64,000 nucleotides of DNA from Perkinsus olseni (lineage: Eukaryota > Perkinsozoa > Perkinsida): assembly GCA_013115125.1 (NCBI GenBank), contig JABANN010000078.1, positions 1-64,000 of the forward strand, given 5' to 3'. Shown piece after piece: positions 33,052 through 47,261 of the stretch. Both the position numbers and the translations under genes were made by a program. The notes under the pieces are model-generated. The model did not search any database. It worked only from the letters and a program-made list of their open reading frames with translations, and was not told the DNA's origin. How positions within the stretch are numbered: the stretch's first letter is position 1; each line of letters begins with the position of its first letter.

Positions 33052-33789
33052 ATGACTGCATGTAGACGCGACTCTCTCCCACGCAGTCTGAGCCCGAAGA
33101 GCAGGAAGCTCGCTGAGGACGTCAATCGAATTCTCACTCGGCATCGGTCCTATAGCAACCTTCAACAATTCCTCTTTCCTAGCTCGGACCACCAGTCGGC
33201 TGCCACCAAGCCTCGTGAGCTCACCGCCTACACAGTGGAACTTGACGGGGTGTGCAAAGGCAGAGGGTTGATGGAGCCAGAAAGTCCGTTGGCCCGATCA
33301 CCAAGTGACGGCACTACTCATTCACCCAGGAGAAGCTCAGGGAAGATAACGTCTCCGGGCACCGGACGAAGCTCTATTATTAACTCGCCCGTCTCCCATG
33401 TAGCCATGTGGGGACGCAAAAGCAAAAGTCGTGCTTCACGAATAGGGGTTGAGAAGAATCGACTGGCGGATGAATCCCAGCAAGTGGGCCGGAGCGAGCT
33501 GCAGCCATCGTCAGAGCACCTTTCGGACCTCCGTGCAGAGGCCTCTAGGAGGCGAGACGCAGAAGCACTGGAGGGGTCGTTGATGGCCAAAGCAGAGCTC
33601 GAGAGCCTCAGACGTGAACGGGCTGAGTTGCAGCGCCTTCGGATGGCCAATAGAGAGCTTCTCGTAGCCAATGACTATCTGCTGCAAGAGCATGGCCGCA
33701 TAGTACAGGACTTGCGAAAGCGCTTGACGGAGACACAGTCGGAACTGGATAAGTGGAACCTTGCTTACACGTCTTTGCCTCACAGGTAG
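33052..33789 (+). CDS. Coiled-coil protein, single exon
   Basis: Intronless 245-codon frame. The N-terminal two thirds is Ser/Pro/Arg-rich and probably disordered (SLPRSLSPKSRKLAEDVN, SPRRSSGKITSPGTGRSS). From about residue 150 a continuous coiled coil begins (EHLSDLRAEASRRRDAEALE, KAELESLRRERAELQRLRMA, RIVQDLRKRLTETQSELDKW), ending SLPHR. Unlike its neighbours it needs no introns. No family recognised; the layout is common in cytoskeletal or basal-body-associated proteins. Confidence 0.65.
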   Translation: MTACRRDSLPRSLSPKSRKLAEDVNRILTRHRSYSNLQQFLFPSSDHQSAATKPRELTAYTVELDGVCKGRGLMEPESPLARSPSDGTTHSPRRSSGKITSPGTGRSSIINSPVSHVAMWGRKSKSRASRIGVEKNRLADESQQVGRSELQPSSEHLSDLRAEASRRRDAEALEGSLMAKAELESLRRERAELQRLRMANRELLVANDYLLQEHGRIVQDLRKRLTETQSELDKWNLAYTSLPHR

Positions 33790-34270
33790 AGGAGGATGGC
33801 GTTCTTTCGCTCTAAGTGGCGAACCTACGACCCTTCAGGTTCATGCCTGCCGACTCCGAAGACCGCGGTGGTTGATAAAACGTACAGTATTGTGCTGTTG
33901 AAAGCATGAACCATGTTGTTCGGTCCTTTGACTGCTGACGGCAGTCTTCTGTTGTGTCTGAGTTGAACCATTAGAGATGTTGGTGTAGCGAACATTATTC
34001 TAGAGAGTTTATGAAATGACCAATACATTGGTCAGTAGGCGAGGTTGAAGTGAGTGGCGCGCGACTGCAATTGGGCTTAACATAGGGGGACGAGACCTGA
34101 GTGCCTCCACAACGTTGTAGAAGAGCGCTGTGCATGGAACAGCTGCTTTAGGGACATCGATGACGGGTAATCAATTAACTCTTTCAAAAACAACACCGAT
34201 CTAGCCAAAAAAACGAAACCGAAAGATACATGGAGCGATGGAGATGATACACCATTTTCAGTAGTCGTGC

Positions 34271-34330
34271 GTACACAGGTCAGCAGCCAAGATTGCCAAG
34301 GCAGTGATCTTGATTGCATCATTCGTGTAC
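34271..34330 (-). promoter_or_regulatory. SECIS-like element of SelO
   Basis: Minus-strand hairpin 30 nt past the SelO stop. Helix I: GUACAC (34330-34325) pairs perfectly with GUGUAC (34276-34271). Then the 5' core AUGA (34322-34319), helix II GCA-AU-CAAGAU with AUCUUG-GC-UGC (nine Watson-Crick pairs plus one wobble and one mismatch), and the 3' core UGA (34282-34280). The apical loop is CACUGCCUUGGCA, with CC but no AA; known SelM/SelO-type SECIS elements can have CC here. The order helix I, AUGA/UGA quartet, helix II and loop matches eukaryotic SECIS. Confidence 0.75.
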
Positions 34331-34359
34331 TTCTTCTATGAGGCTTAAAACAGATTGTT

Positions 34360-37660
<3,301 letters not shown>

Positions 37661-37747
37661 CAACATGGAAAACCTGAGCGTGTAGCGATACTGAGGTCTC
37701 GCGTTCACTCTATGACGGCTACGTGAAAGGCGATCTCCCAGACCAGC

Positions 37748-37969
37748 TCACCTCTGCTTGGCTCGTTGTGGATTGGAGTACTCCAGGAGTTGCGGAAATT
37801 TGGGCACTGAATCTTCGAAACAATTGCACGATGTGACGGGTTCCCTGGTTAAAGCCATACAACAGGAGCATGGCACTAACACGGTAGTATAGAAGTCAAG
37901 TCCACCTCTGTTTCCAACCGAACTCATCCCAGATCGAGAGCAACTGGTCCAACACAAAGCCACGGCCAT
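37748..37969 (-). CDS. Possible 5' exon of the SelO gene or separate small gene
   Basis: An open minus-strand stretch ending FPQLLEYSNPQRAKQR just before GTGAGC, a good donor, upstream of the first clear SelO exon. It could supply the missing N-terminus (targeting region), but I cannot show a matching acceptor phase. Confidence 0.3.
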   Translation of the reverse strand: MAVALCWTSCSRSGMSSVGNRGGLDFYTTVLVPCSCCMALTREPVTSCNCFEDSVPKFPQLLEYSNPQRAKQR

Positions 37970-38025
37970 TTCACGAAAGTTACGGTGTCAATGCGCGAGT
38001 CCAACGTACAGACTTCACACGGCAG

Positions 38026-38045
38026 CAGCAGCAGCAGCAGCGGCG
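38026..38045. repeat. Short CAG microsatellite
   Basis: About six CAG units (CAGCAGCAGCAGCAGCAG) followed by CGG, in a stretch (37970-38258) with no gene recognised. Confidence 0.8.
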
Positions 38046-38258
38046 TCACAGACTGAACAGAATGCTACCTCAAGATTAATTAGGTTACTGCATAGGACGC
38101 TGTTACGGGTAATAATGATGATGATAGACACGACAGCTGTGTACAGTATCATCACATCGACAGGACAGCCGAGCGAAGTTGTGTGACAGAAAGAAGTCCT
38201 TCTAGTCCAAGATGATAACGAGAATGTTAATTAGCCGCTTGATTAGAGTTTGAGTGCT

Positions 38259-41000
38259 TCATAGCGACACAATTGTGCCCTCGGCGAATTGGACAAGTCG
38301 TGCAACGCGAGCTCGGAATCCCGGATCGGGCCGCGGTACGAAGTCGTGGCTGCTTCCCAGCGACGACCCTCGTACTCGGAGCTCGGGCCTCGGCGTCACC
38401 GGCCGTCTTCGTTGAACATGACTGACTTTGGAAGGGGCGTCCTCGGGTGAGAAGTACTTAGTATTGATAACAGGGCTGAAGCTGACTCCACTGGTGTTGC
38501 TGCTCGTTGACCGGGCCCTTATGGCATAGCTGTCGCCCCGGGGAGTCGCCACGCTATTCTCAACAGCTTTCATGGCTATATTGGAAGGGAAAACTGAGCG
38601 AGCAGGGTGATCAAGATCAGTCAAGTCGTTCGCTTGAGCACTTCCCGAACGCTGAGCTGCGGTGACCTTTTGCCCGGGGACATTGAGAACACGAAGACGA
38701 TGGCGAGAAAGGCAACATCAGTACAGGAGTGCTCGATCCCTAGAGTATCCGGCAGGTCTGCTACTGGCCCTACTCCACGGCGACCTTGCCTTGGACCGCA
38801 AATCCTCAAGACGTTTCGTTCGTCGTGCAGCAAGGCATTGGACGAACCGTGTGACAGCCTAGTGCAGCAGAACGACAGCGACATCACAAGGGAAGCAACT
38901 GACCTCGGAGGCGCCTGGATCGGTCGGGAGCTTCTTCCTAAGACGCTCAATCTCTTCCCTAGCTTTGCCAAGCTCAGCTCTGCTCTCCTCCAGCTCCGCT
39001 AGGCATCGTCTCCTCTCCCGCTGCTCCTCAATCCTCTCCAGATTGATGGCCCTCTCCCGATCGATCCTGCCGGTGCAATGAAGACACGCATGCCGTGGCA
39101 CGGTACATGTAGGTCAAGCGCTCATTGAGGCTTTTTATGATAGCGTCACGGGACTCCAACGCCTTCTCGAGGATCTCGGTCCGCACAGAGGTCAGGCCGC
39201 CTCCTTGCTTGCTATCGGCTTGAACCTTCCGAGTTTTCTCTCGGACTCATTAAGAGGGGGACAAGAGGCGCCCCGGAGCGCACAGCGGGATCCACAATAC
39301 GAAAATAAATGATAAGAGATAATACTCGGCCACCAGCAGTTGATACACGCGTATAGAACGGGCTCGAACAGACGGAAGGTGAGAATGAAACCATAGGCCG
39401 ACAGTCTGTCAGCGACACTGCGCACTGCACGATGACCTCACGTCAGCCACAGTATCCTCCTCCTTATCCCCTCTCCGCGGGCTTGGCGTCTTTTCTCGTC
39501 TTCCCTGGTCTTCTCGGAATCGTTGGAGCTCCATCGATTGCCTGCGTATGACCGCATCGCGGTCCTTCAACGATTGTGCCTTAGAGAGATTAGCGAAGAT
39601 AAAAAATCACAAAAACCGCGAGGATCGCGGGATAAAATACGGAAAACTGTCACCGGCGGGGATCGAACCCGAGGACTCCACTTGACGCGATTTGAGTCGT
39701 TTATTGCATACCATAGCGTTCAAGAGCTTCTCCGCCCGCGTAGCCCTCTCCAAAGCCGTCCTGGCACGGTCAGCACTAGCGTTGCGAGATTCCCATCGTC
39801 TGGCCTTTTCCGCTTCACTCAGCATCCCCTGAGAACAGCGTGCACTCCGACGGGCAACATCACACGATCGCTCACCTCTAGCTTCTTCAGGGAGGACCGC
39901 AGCAGCTCGGATTCTCGCGCTTTCATCTCCAACTCTCTGTGCTTCACCTCGTGCCTCTTGTTGCATCTTTTCAACTCATTGGTATTCCTCAGGTCAATAG
40001 CCTTCATTGACCGCTGCATCACCTGAGTGTGAAGAAATGTTGTTTGTCACAATTCACCGTCTCGATCCATGATTCCTCTCGCGACTACCTCCCTTGCCAG
40101 CCTAGCTTGCGTATTCAGGTTATTACTGCAGTTTAGCTCAAGGACCACTGTAAAGGGCTCGTGTTGAGCTATCCAATCAACACGAAGGATTCCGCTGTCG
40201 TCCGTATCCGGATGAAGTCGCCGACCCTAGGTCCAGCGAGAAGTGAGACACTGTACTGGCATCCCAGGACGGTCCATTGGCCAGCACTAACTACAAGCCC
40301 GGCCCTTCCAAAGCTCACATCCATTTTGCTGAGCTGCTTCGCTTGACTGGCCACTGTGGCTTTGAGCTCCTCTATCCAAGCACGCTGCATAGATATCTGT
40401 CGTTTCACATCATATCCTTATCGGCTATCGTTACTGCACTCTGGGTTCATCACTGGATTTTTATGGTTTCCACAATTCGGACAGAGGATCGACAGATTCA
40501 GACTGCTCGTTGCCGGTCAATAATTGTATCCATAATATTGTTCGTTGAACTCTTCATCTAGGGGAAAAGTTACCTTTGCACACGTAATTTGCATCTTTAG
40601 GTGTCCGGTACTGTTGGTCTCCAATGATACTACAGCAGCATTACAAGAAAGACATTCCGGTAAAGAGAATTTCAACGATTACTTCGGACGAGAATTCCCA
40701 GGATCGACCACCAGGCCGGCGGTGAGATCTCGAGCCCAGCTAGTCCTTGAGGAATATGAGCGATCCGGCTAAGATCCGGCCTCGAGTCGCCTCATGTTTT
40801 ATGCGCCTTACTTGTTCGAGGAGGGCAGCCTGGCCGTCTTCCAGCCTTGCATTCACGTCGATCAGAAGACCCCTGTCCTCTTCGGTTGTTGGAGCTGTCC
40901 TCATTTCACTTCTAGAGGGTACCTGTTCGATGAACTGTAAGTGGCGTTCGGGCACGGCCAAGACGAGTATGCATACATGCTCACAGGGACGGCTACGATA
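38259..41000 (-). CDS. Long coiled-coil protein, multi-exon
   Basis: Minus-strand exons with strong coiled-coil character, in 5' to 3' order: EEDRGLLIDVNARLEDGQAA (40.85 kb); MQRAWIEELKATVASQAKQL (40.35 kb); MKAIDLRNTNELKRCNKRHE and HRELEMKARESELLRSSLKK (39.9 kb); SEAEKARRWESRNASADRAR to LERATRAEKLLNAM (39.75 kb); a 133-nt intron; AQSLKDRDAVIRRQSMELQR (39.55 kb); EILEKALESRDAIIKSLNER (39.15 kb); RAINLERIEEQRERRRCLAE to EIERLRKKLP (38.95 kb); and a disordered last exon from MTDLDHPARSVFPSN to the stop at 38259. Repeated KxRDAxI segments suggest an internal repeat. Such proteins are typical of flagellar rootlets or basal bodies, but no family is identified. The 5' end is uncertain. Confidence 0.6.
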
Positions 41001-41237
41001 TGCGTGTAAGAGCAAGTTGTGTGATGGAGCGTCATGAAAGATACACCGATTTCGCAACTGAGCGTTCGATGCGTAAAGAGGCCGACGGAGTGTTCTTCAA
41101 AGCGAGCAGGAATCTGCCGGGAAACAGGCCGCCACCCACCTTCCCATTGTCCTCTGACATGTCCTCTATTTCTGGACGGTGCGCCGAGTCGATTGATAGG
41201 GAAAAGCCGAGAGCGCGGAGACCCAAGCGTACTGAGA

Positions 41238-41335
41238 CGTAAGGGGTGCTGCAGCAGCACCAACGTAGGGGTGCTGCTCTCTGCAACAGAGAAGTAGCTA
41301 GTAGCAGCACTGCTGCTACTAGCTACTTCTCTGTT
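41238..41335. repeat. Stacked palindromes (17 bp and 25-bp arms)
   Basis: GGTGCTGC-A-GCAGCACC near 41246 is followed by a second GGTGCTGCT, then a perfect inverted repeat with arms 41285-41309 and 41311-41335 (AACAGAGAAGTAGCTAGTAGC... and its complement) around a single C. It would extrude as a 25-bp hairpin. No open frame explains it. Confidence 0.85.
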
Positions 41336-41846
41336 TCGTGTGAGAAGAACCGTCTCCCGACCAGAGGCGAGAGCGGCTTCTCTAGCTAACTTATTAGGTG
41401 GTACGAATATGTGCAGAGCGCGCACAAAGATTCGAACCATTGATCGATTTGGAGGCATCGAAAAGTTCATACAACTTGAGCTTAGCTTGCCGCTAGTGCA
41501 TGACTTCATCGGTGTAGTTGTAAATAGTATTTCGTTACTCCACTGACCGTAACCCTAGTCAGCAGAAGACTATTAATGCAGGTCAAGAAGCCGCTGGGAG
41601 GCCTGCTGCAATACTCCGTATGTGCAGCGTGCCCTCCGCTTTCATACCACTTCTTCACCAAATCCAATCCACAAAATTGGCCCTCATCCCTCTACTAGTC
41701 TCGTTCCCCGATATAATCCCTATCCCAGCAACACAACACTCGAAACGTTAGTCGAATCGAAGCACTCGAGACGTACATGCTACATGTCATCGTTTCCTGT
41801 TGCTGTGCGAAAATTCGGGCATCTAACTCACGGAAGACTTACCGAC

Positions 41847-44700
41847 TCACGGAGGGGAGGTGAGTACGCTGTCCGGGTATGGAGGAATCGCCAGCTGCAC
41901 GCCTGCACGGCCAACTCTCGCGCTAGAGTCCCCCCTCTTAGGGCTCTTCCCAGGGCTGCCAACTGATGGTCCACGGCAAGAACAATAGATCTCATATGAA
42001 CGTGGAATGCTTACATGAGTTCACGGCGGGAGGAGGGCGGTAATGCTTGTGCGTAGACCCGGCCATAGGAGACAGCGGCTCCTCATCGGGTGCGAAGAAC
42101 TCGAGGGCGTCCCTCAGCATCCTCTTCGTCTTGTGGTCGAGGCCCGACACCTAAAACTCGACTGTGTCCTCATAAGCTGGGCTCCACTGGCTACCTTCTT
42201 CTCCGAGTCCTTCAAGTAGCCCTCCAATTGGTCAAGCTTCTTCGCCAGTGATTCGACGGATACTTGAACAGCGAGGAGGTCCTTGGACTTGGCCGAACCC
42301 TGTCAGTCAAGTGAACGAAACGCCGCGTTCGTTCGTCAGTACCTTCAGTCTCACACAGCCTCCGATGAACTCGTCTACGCTGAGCTCCCCGGAGCCGTCG
42401 TGATCCAATACCATAAAAAGCTCCTCCGCATCCGCCACGGGCAGGTCGATTAGCTTCATTTTTGATTCAACCTGCAGATCATGACGCGCGCTTCTGTTCG
42501 TTAGACGACTCGTCTAAGACGAGGGCCGGAGATTAGGCTGATTCAGCTTTTAGCATTCCCAGTGAACCGCGCTTCCTCTCAAGGATGACCTCCGGATTCC
42601 GAATGGCCTGGCGGAACTCCTCGACCGTCAAGCTGCCCGATTCATCCTGAAACACAGCCCCTGCTTTGGAGGCATGGCAGCAGCACCAGTAGGGAGCGAG
42701 GATAGAGCGGACCACTACTTGATCGGCCATCTCAAAGATATCCTTCAGATGAGCTAGAACTCTCGACCTCTCCCTCTCCTGCTGCCTTCGGATCCTGTCC
42801 TCGTTGGTCCTACGACGACCCTAGGCCTCACGAGGCTCGACGAGCGCTGGGCGGTGCCCTTCTACTAGCTCACCGAGCAGTGGCGAGCGTGTTTTCTACG
42901 ATGACTCCGATGACCAGATTCATTAGACCAAAACTGGTAAGCATGATGAATAGAACGAAGAAGATGACCATCAAGGGCTCGTTGCTGACGACATGACGCA
43001 CGATGCCATCTGCCCAGTTCTCCAAGGTAACAATCTGAGACGAGGAGGAGGAGGAGAGTTTAATAGAGTTTTAACATCTATCTCCATTAAACAATTATTG
43101 CTGTATCCACTGTATTGCTATACTAAATGGATATAAAGAAAAAACACTTTCGAATGATTATAATTGAAGCTATTGCACCGATTTGATGACTAGCGTGAGG
43201 GTCATTAAAAAATTGCCAAAATGCACGGAAATGAATATTCACTCAGCAATACATTTTTACATAGAAAAAAATAAACTGCATACCGTGCCATGGTAGCATT
43301 CCTGGTACTCTGCTACATGTCCTCTCATCTGGGGGTGTAGAAAATTGGTTGCTGAGATTTCATAACGAATTGCACGATTCCCCCGCCCTCAATAGCCGCG
43401 TGGCTGACCTGGAAAAGTGTGTACATGCTCCTCAGCACAGTACCGAAGTACTCCTTATGGTCCCATCCCCCTGAGGATATTCTGTATCTGTGCATAGCAG
43501 AGTGGAGACACTTTGGTGCTGCGGACATCTCAGACTGAGATTCTCAGTGCAGCCGCGCACTGCTTAGCAATGAGAGAAGCAATTCATGGACGTTGCGTCC
43601 AGAAAGGCGACCATGCGCATGCGTGCAGTGAATTCGGGTTGGGTTTCGTCTCCACCGCTCAGGCAGCGCGCAACGAAAGAATCGAGGATTCACTTTTCCC
43701 GCCCATGACTTACTCCCCGTAAGTGTCTGTGTCTTGCCCAATTTGTATTGTGGTGAATATGCCACAAACATAAAGAACGAGGAGCAGGAGTAGACAGACC
43801 CATCCCAGTGTCTTAAGAGAATCCACCAAACCTGATTTGAGAAATCGTCTATCAGCAAGACAACTTTGCTTCACCCATGATGATGAGCCACAGCTCCTTG
43901 AAGGACCGTAGGAGATGCACGAGTCGACCGAGGCGGAGCAAGCGTATCACCCTGCAGACGTGAAGCGCAGCTCAATGCTGACTCGAAAGGGAGGCTACCT
44001 CAGGGATGTGAGCATTCGGAAGTTGGAAGCGCTGCCAATGGGTGCCAAAAACCAAGTCTCGATTATTCCCAGAGTGACGATGATGCAGTCCAGAGTGTTC
44101 CACGGGTCCTGATGAAGCACGGCAATGCACTGTATTGAAACAACAAGCGGATAGTTCATCTTAGTTCGTAACCGTCCACACAACAATCGTTCGCGTACCC
44201 GGAAGTAATAGCGGCCGTGATGGCGCATTCTTGCAACCATCTCGAAAGTGAAGATGAGGAGAAAGACGTTCTCAACGGCGTACCATCCCAGACGGTCCTA
44301 ACATGATACACGATGAGACGCGTTGTAATGGGGGCCCTCACTTCGATATTAGCAGTGAAATCGCCGAGATCAATCTCAAGGCCAATCACGATGACGTTCA
44401 CACAGATAATGGCTGCGATGAAGATATTGAACCTTAAGAGTGTCCTTAAGGTGGATCCAGACTCTGGATTCCAGAGAGCGACAGCCACCAGCTTGCCAAC
44501 CTCGTGGAGTCGACATTTAAGTGTTCGTCTGTCGAGTATGAGGTACCATCCGTTTGCAAAACCACTTCATCATCATCTTCGTAATCATCGCCATGATTCC
44601 GCAATGCAGTGGTGCGCGTGGATTTGTATCTGCCATTCAAAATCCAGGCGAACACGTCTTGGTCCATTAGGGCGCTCCTCAGTGGCGAGTTCGGGGCCAC
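41847..44700 (-). CDS. Single-domain voltage-gated Na+/Ca2+-type channel with EF-hand tail
   Basis: Plasma or flagellar membrane cation channel. Exons in order: hydrophilic N-terminus (MDQDVFAWILNGRYKSTRTT); S1 LLRFNIFIAAIICVNVIVIG; S2 WYAVENVFLLIFTFEMVARM; S3 DPWNTLDCIIVTLGIIETWF; S4 LRVIRLLRLGRLVHLLRSFK with Arg every third residue; S5 LGWVCLLLLLVLYVCGIFTT; pore helix YFGTVLRSMYTLFQ, intron, then the filter VTLENWADGIVRHVV; S6 VIFFVLFIMLTSFGLMNLVI GVIVENTL. The cytosolic tail has two canonical EF-hand loops (DQDESGSLTVEE and DHDGSGELSVDE), a short coiled coil (SVESLAKKLDQLEGYLKDSE) and a Pro-rich end (SGLDHKTKRMLRDALEFF). Only one 6TM domain is present, so the channel should be a tetramer. 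TLENW resembles NaChBac TLESW. Introns in the pore region are 230-380 nt, longer than usual here. Confidence 0.88.
43048..43300. other. AT-rich block inside the channel's pore intron
   Basis: Markedly AT-rich compared with the surroundings (runs of A and T, ATAAAGAAAAAA, TTAAAAAATTG). It separates the pore helix exon from the TLENW filter exon. No inverted repeats or target duplication recognised. Confidence 0.6.
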
Positions 44701-44999
44701 CCCCTGCTACGGCACTGTCGACCGAGCGTGGGCATGGGGCCACGAGCGTCGGTTTGACGGGATTCCCGCATCTCCAGCAACGGTTGCCTCTCCGTGTTAA
44801 CATTCATCATCGTCGATTTGCGGCGATAAAGGATGGCGATATGTTGGCACTGATGCGAATTCGAACAAACCGATCGTAAATCACGATTACGATTCGAAAT
44901 GAGTCCTATCAAACGCCTTCCCTCCATCAGGTAAGTATGAGGTAGAGAAGTTCCTATTGAACTTTCCACCAGCATGAGTTCCAACTCAGACTTCTCGAC

Positions 45000-46010
45000 T
45001 CTATGGCAGAGTCATCCGTTTCACCCGCTCACTATAATCCGATCTCCCCAACACCGCAATGACGCTACGCGGCCACCATGAGGCAGTGTGATTCTGGGCG
45101 TGAGGTTGGCATCTAGTGATCGAGTGGGATGCTGAGAGTCCACTAGCAACCATTTGAGCTGCCTTCGATGATGAACTAAAGCTCTGAAACTGCGGCTCCT
45201 CTGTAAGGCTCACCCAACAGAGGACATGCGTGACCGTATGTGCCAGCGTTTCAATAGTGCATTTCCTCTCAACCTTGCGCTGTAAGTTTTAGACTGGCTC
45301 ATCCAGAATCTGTCTCTGATGAGGCTCCCAATATCGCGGAACTTCGAGTCGCGAGGCTCCCACGACATGCACTCTCTGCCCCCTTCTTCACAAGGCGCAC
45401 AGAGTAAACCCATGCCGTACTCAGTGGCGGTTCGCAGCGCGATGATATGGTGACGACAAGAAATGAGAAGCCATCCCATGGGACCTACTTTTTCAGCAAA
45501 TCCTGAACTTCGGACGCGTCCTTCATCACAACCGCTCAATGTCAAAGGAAAAGAGGAACTGCGTCGGAGAGGCATCGCACAAAACGAAGTCCAGCATAGA
45601 GTGGTCCCTGCATAGTGCTGGGTATTGGATTCCACGTTCTGATGCGATTAATGGGGGGGATTCAGGCTTGATCACTCGAAGCGAGCAGCAGACTCCAACG
45701 AGGCTCCAATCGGCGCCTCCGAGAAGAACCCCACCATGAGCTGCTATCAACTCAACATTCCAACAGATCAGCACAAGCTGAGATGCGACCCCGTGCTTTC
45801 AGACAACCAACTGGCCTTTGGATCGCTCTAAATCCCAAGTCGCATTTGGTGGGCTCGCCAGTGGCCCGTCTGCGATGAAATTGGAAAGTTTCGGCACAGT
45901 CGACACAGTGTGGGATTCGCTAGTCGCTAGTTTCGTGTTCGTGTACAGCCCCCGCAGCCGTGGGAGGCGGATTCTGCCGGGAGGAGAGAACATTCCCCAG
46001 CTGACGATGA
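45000..46010 (-). CDS. Unresolved exons of an unknown gene
   Basis: Open minus-strand stretches: 45993-45799 starting MFSPPGRIRLPRLRGLYTNT (basic, possible targeting sequence); then, after a possible 30-nt intron, LVLICWNVELIAAHGGVLLG and DWSLVGVCCSLRVIKPESPP continuing to SMLDFVLCDASPTQFLFSFD; then a frame from about 45.53 to 45.21 kb with GWLLISCRHHIIALRTATEY and EPRDSKFRDIGSLIRDRFWM. The residue pattern is protein-like and globular, but I recognise no family and the last join is not solved. Confidence 0.4.
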
Positions 46011-46029
46011 CCTCGATGCTCTGAGAGCA

Positions 46030-46760
46030 ACGTTCTTTGGCTTGACGAACAGAGCCTATTCAAAAGGCTGAACTAATCCCCCTCAGAAAAGTACGTCGGT
46101 GATGCTAGTCCAAATAAGCCGTACTGTCGTAGGCGTTGGACTTTAAACTCACGCACAGACGGATACTGGTCGCAGACGGCGCCTGGGACATCACTGATGT
46201 CGCGGTCGCCCTTTTGTGCGCTCCGGGGGAGCCGCGGACCAGAACACAAAGGCGATCCACAGAAACACGACGGCCGAGTCGTTCCCCTGGTGACCCTCGA
46301 AAACTTGCCTCAGAACAGGGTGACGTCACGCCAGCCGTCGAAGTTCTAAATATTTCAGTCGCCGTGCGAGTCGGGTGTTGCGAACTGCTTGCTGTGACGG
46401 GACAGCGGATAGATGGAAAGAGCGTCACAGAAATTTCACGCTCGTTGGATGGGCATCCAGAATCCCGCGGTCCCAATATCTCCATACTTCTTTCTCGATC
46501 GTGACTCATGCTCTCGAGCGTGAGTGTGGGCTTCCAACTGGAATAGACCTCTGTAGTTCTCCCCGATGGTCTATCCTATGCTCTATCGGGGGAGGGGGGT
46601 GACGAATTAGCTTGGCACGCTTGCACAAACTGGACAGAATGGGGCGCAGTAACAGCAACGATAGTGCAGCGATGTTGTGGGAGAAAGGATCGGGGATCCG
46701 AAAGAGAAGTTAGTCCACTCAGTTAGTGGGCTCCAGCACTAAGGGGAAGGTTTGGTCCTG
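46030..46760. other. No supported gene; overlapping open frames on both strands
   Basis: Between 46105 and 46509 both strands are open for about 120-134 codons, a consequence of local composition. Neither translation has recognisable motifs. A GGGGGAGGGGGG tract lies at about 46588-46600. Confidence 0.4.
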
Positions 46761-46831
46761 AATTGCTTATTGCACGTGTAACTGACCAAGACATCTCCCC
46801 TCCTCAGTTGATAAGCTCAATAAAGGTTCCA

Positions 46832-47212
46832 ATGCCCCCTCTCATCGGTGTTATCCTCCTCCTCGCTTGTAGTGATATATCGGCAGCTCAGCCGTCCGAT
46901 AAGTATTGTGGTACTACCTCAACTTTATTCGGCGATGCTACGATCGATGTCACAATAACAAGCCCAACCACCTTTGACATCTCGGCTACGTTCACTCCTG
47001 CGGGGGGTACTGCAAGCGGCACTGAGACGGGCGTTAGGTTCACGTACAACCCCTCAACGGGCGACATCACCGTTCAGGACACAGACAAGCTGCAGGAACT
47101 GATTGATAAAATAGGAGCGCCCATCAGTGCAGCTGACCTCGCTAACCTCAAGTATGACGGGAACAATATTATCGTTGTGAACTTGGGTAACTTCGTTCTG
47201 AGGCCATGCTGA
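46832..47212 (+). CDS. Secreted protein, 126 aa, copy 1
   Basis: Unrecognised family with one close paralogue at 62298-62678. Signal peptide MPPLIGVILLLACSDISAAQ is followed by a mature part of about 105 residues, rich in Thr/Asp/Gly and predicted beta-strands: TLFGDATIDVTITSPTTFDI, SATFTP, GVRFTYNPSTGDITVQDTDK, a helix LQELIDKIGAPISAADLANL, then KYDGNNIIVVNLGNFVLRPC. The mature part has two Cys (in KYCGTT and the final residue) that could pair. It ends exactly with Cys-stop. The upstream ATG at 46763 would bury the signal peptide, so the ATG at 46832, shared by both copies, is preferred. Probably lineage-specific; function unknown. Confidence 0.8.
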   Translation: MPPLIGVILLLACSDISAAQPSDKYCGTTSTLFGDATIDVTITSPTTFDISATFTPAGGTASGTETGVRFTYNPSTGDITVQDTDKLQELIDKIGAPISAADLANLKYDGNNIIVVNLGNFVLRPC

Positions 47213-47261
47213 AGAATCGGTTGCCAGGAGTCTCCTATAGTGATTTAATCTTCTTGATCAA

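Noticed and set aside
39606-39717. Possible tRNA gene on the minus strand (CGGGTTCGATCCCCG T-arm)
   Set aside because: No A box, D-arm or matching 5' acceptor strand upstream; the sequence is the intron between LLNAM and AQSLK of a coiled-coil gene.
40901-41509. 202-aa minus-strand protein
   Set aside because: The frame runs through the 25-bp palindrome and has no homology-like segments; probably chance.
41847-44700. Channel as one repeat of a four-domain Cav/Nav protein
   Set aside because: The hydrophilic N-terminus, single S1-S6 set and EF-hand/Pro-rich C-terminus with stop all lie within this span; no other 6TM repeat is visible on this strand nearby.
46105-46509. Overlapping antisense gene pair
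   Set aside because: Both strands are open because of codon composition; neither product has motifs, start context or splice partners.
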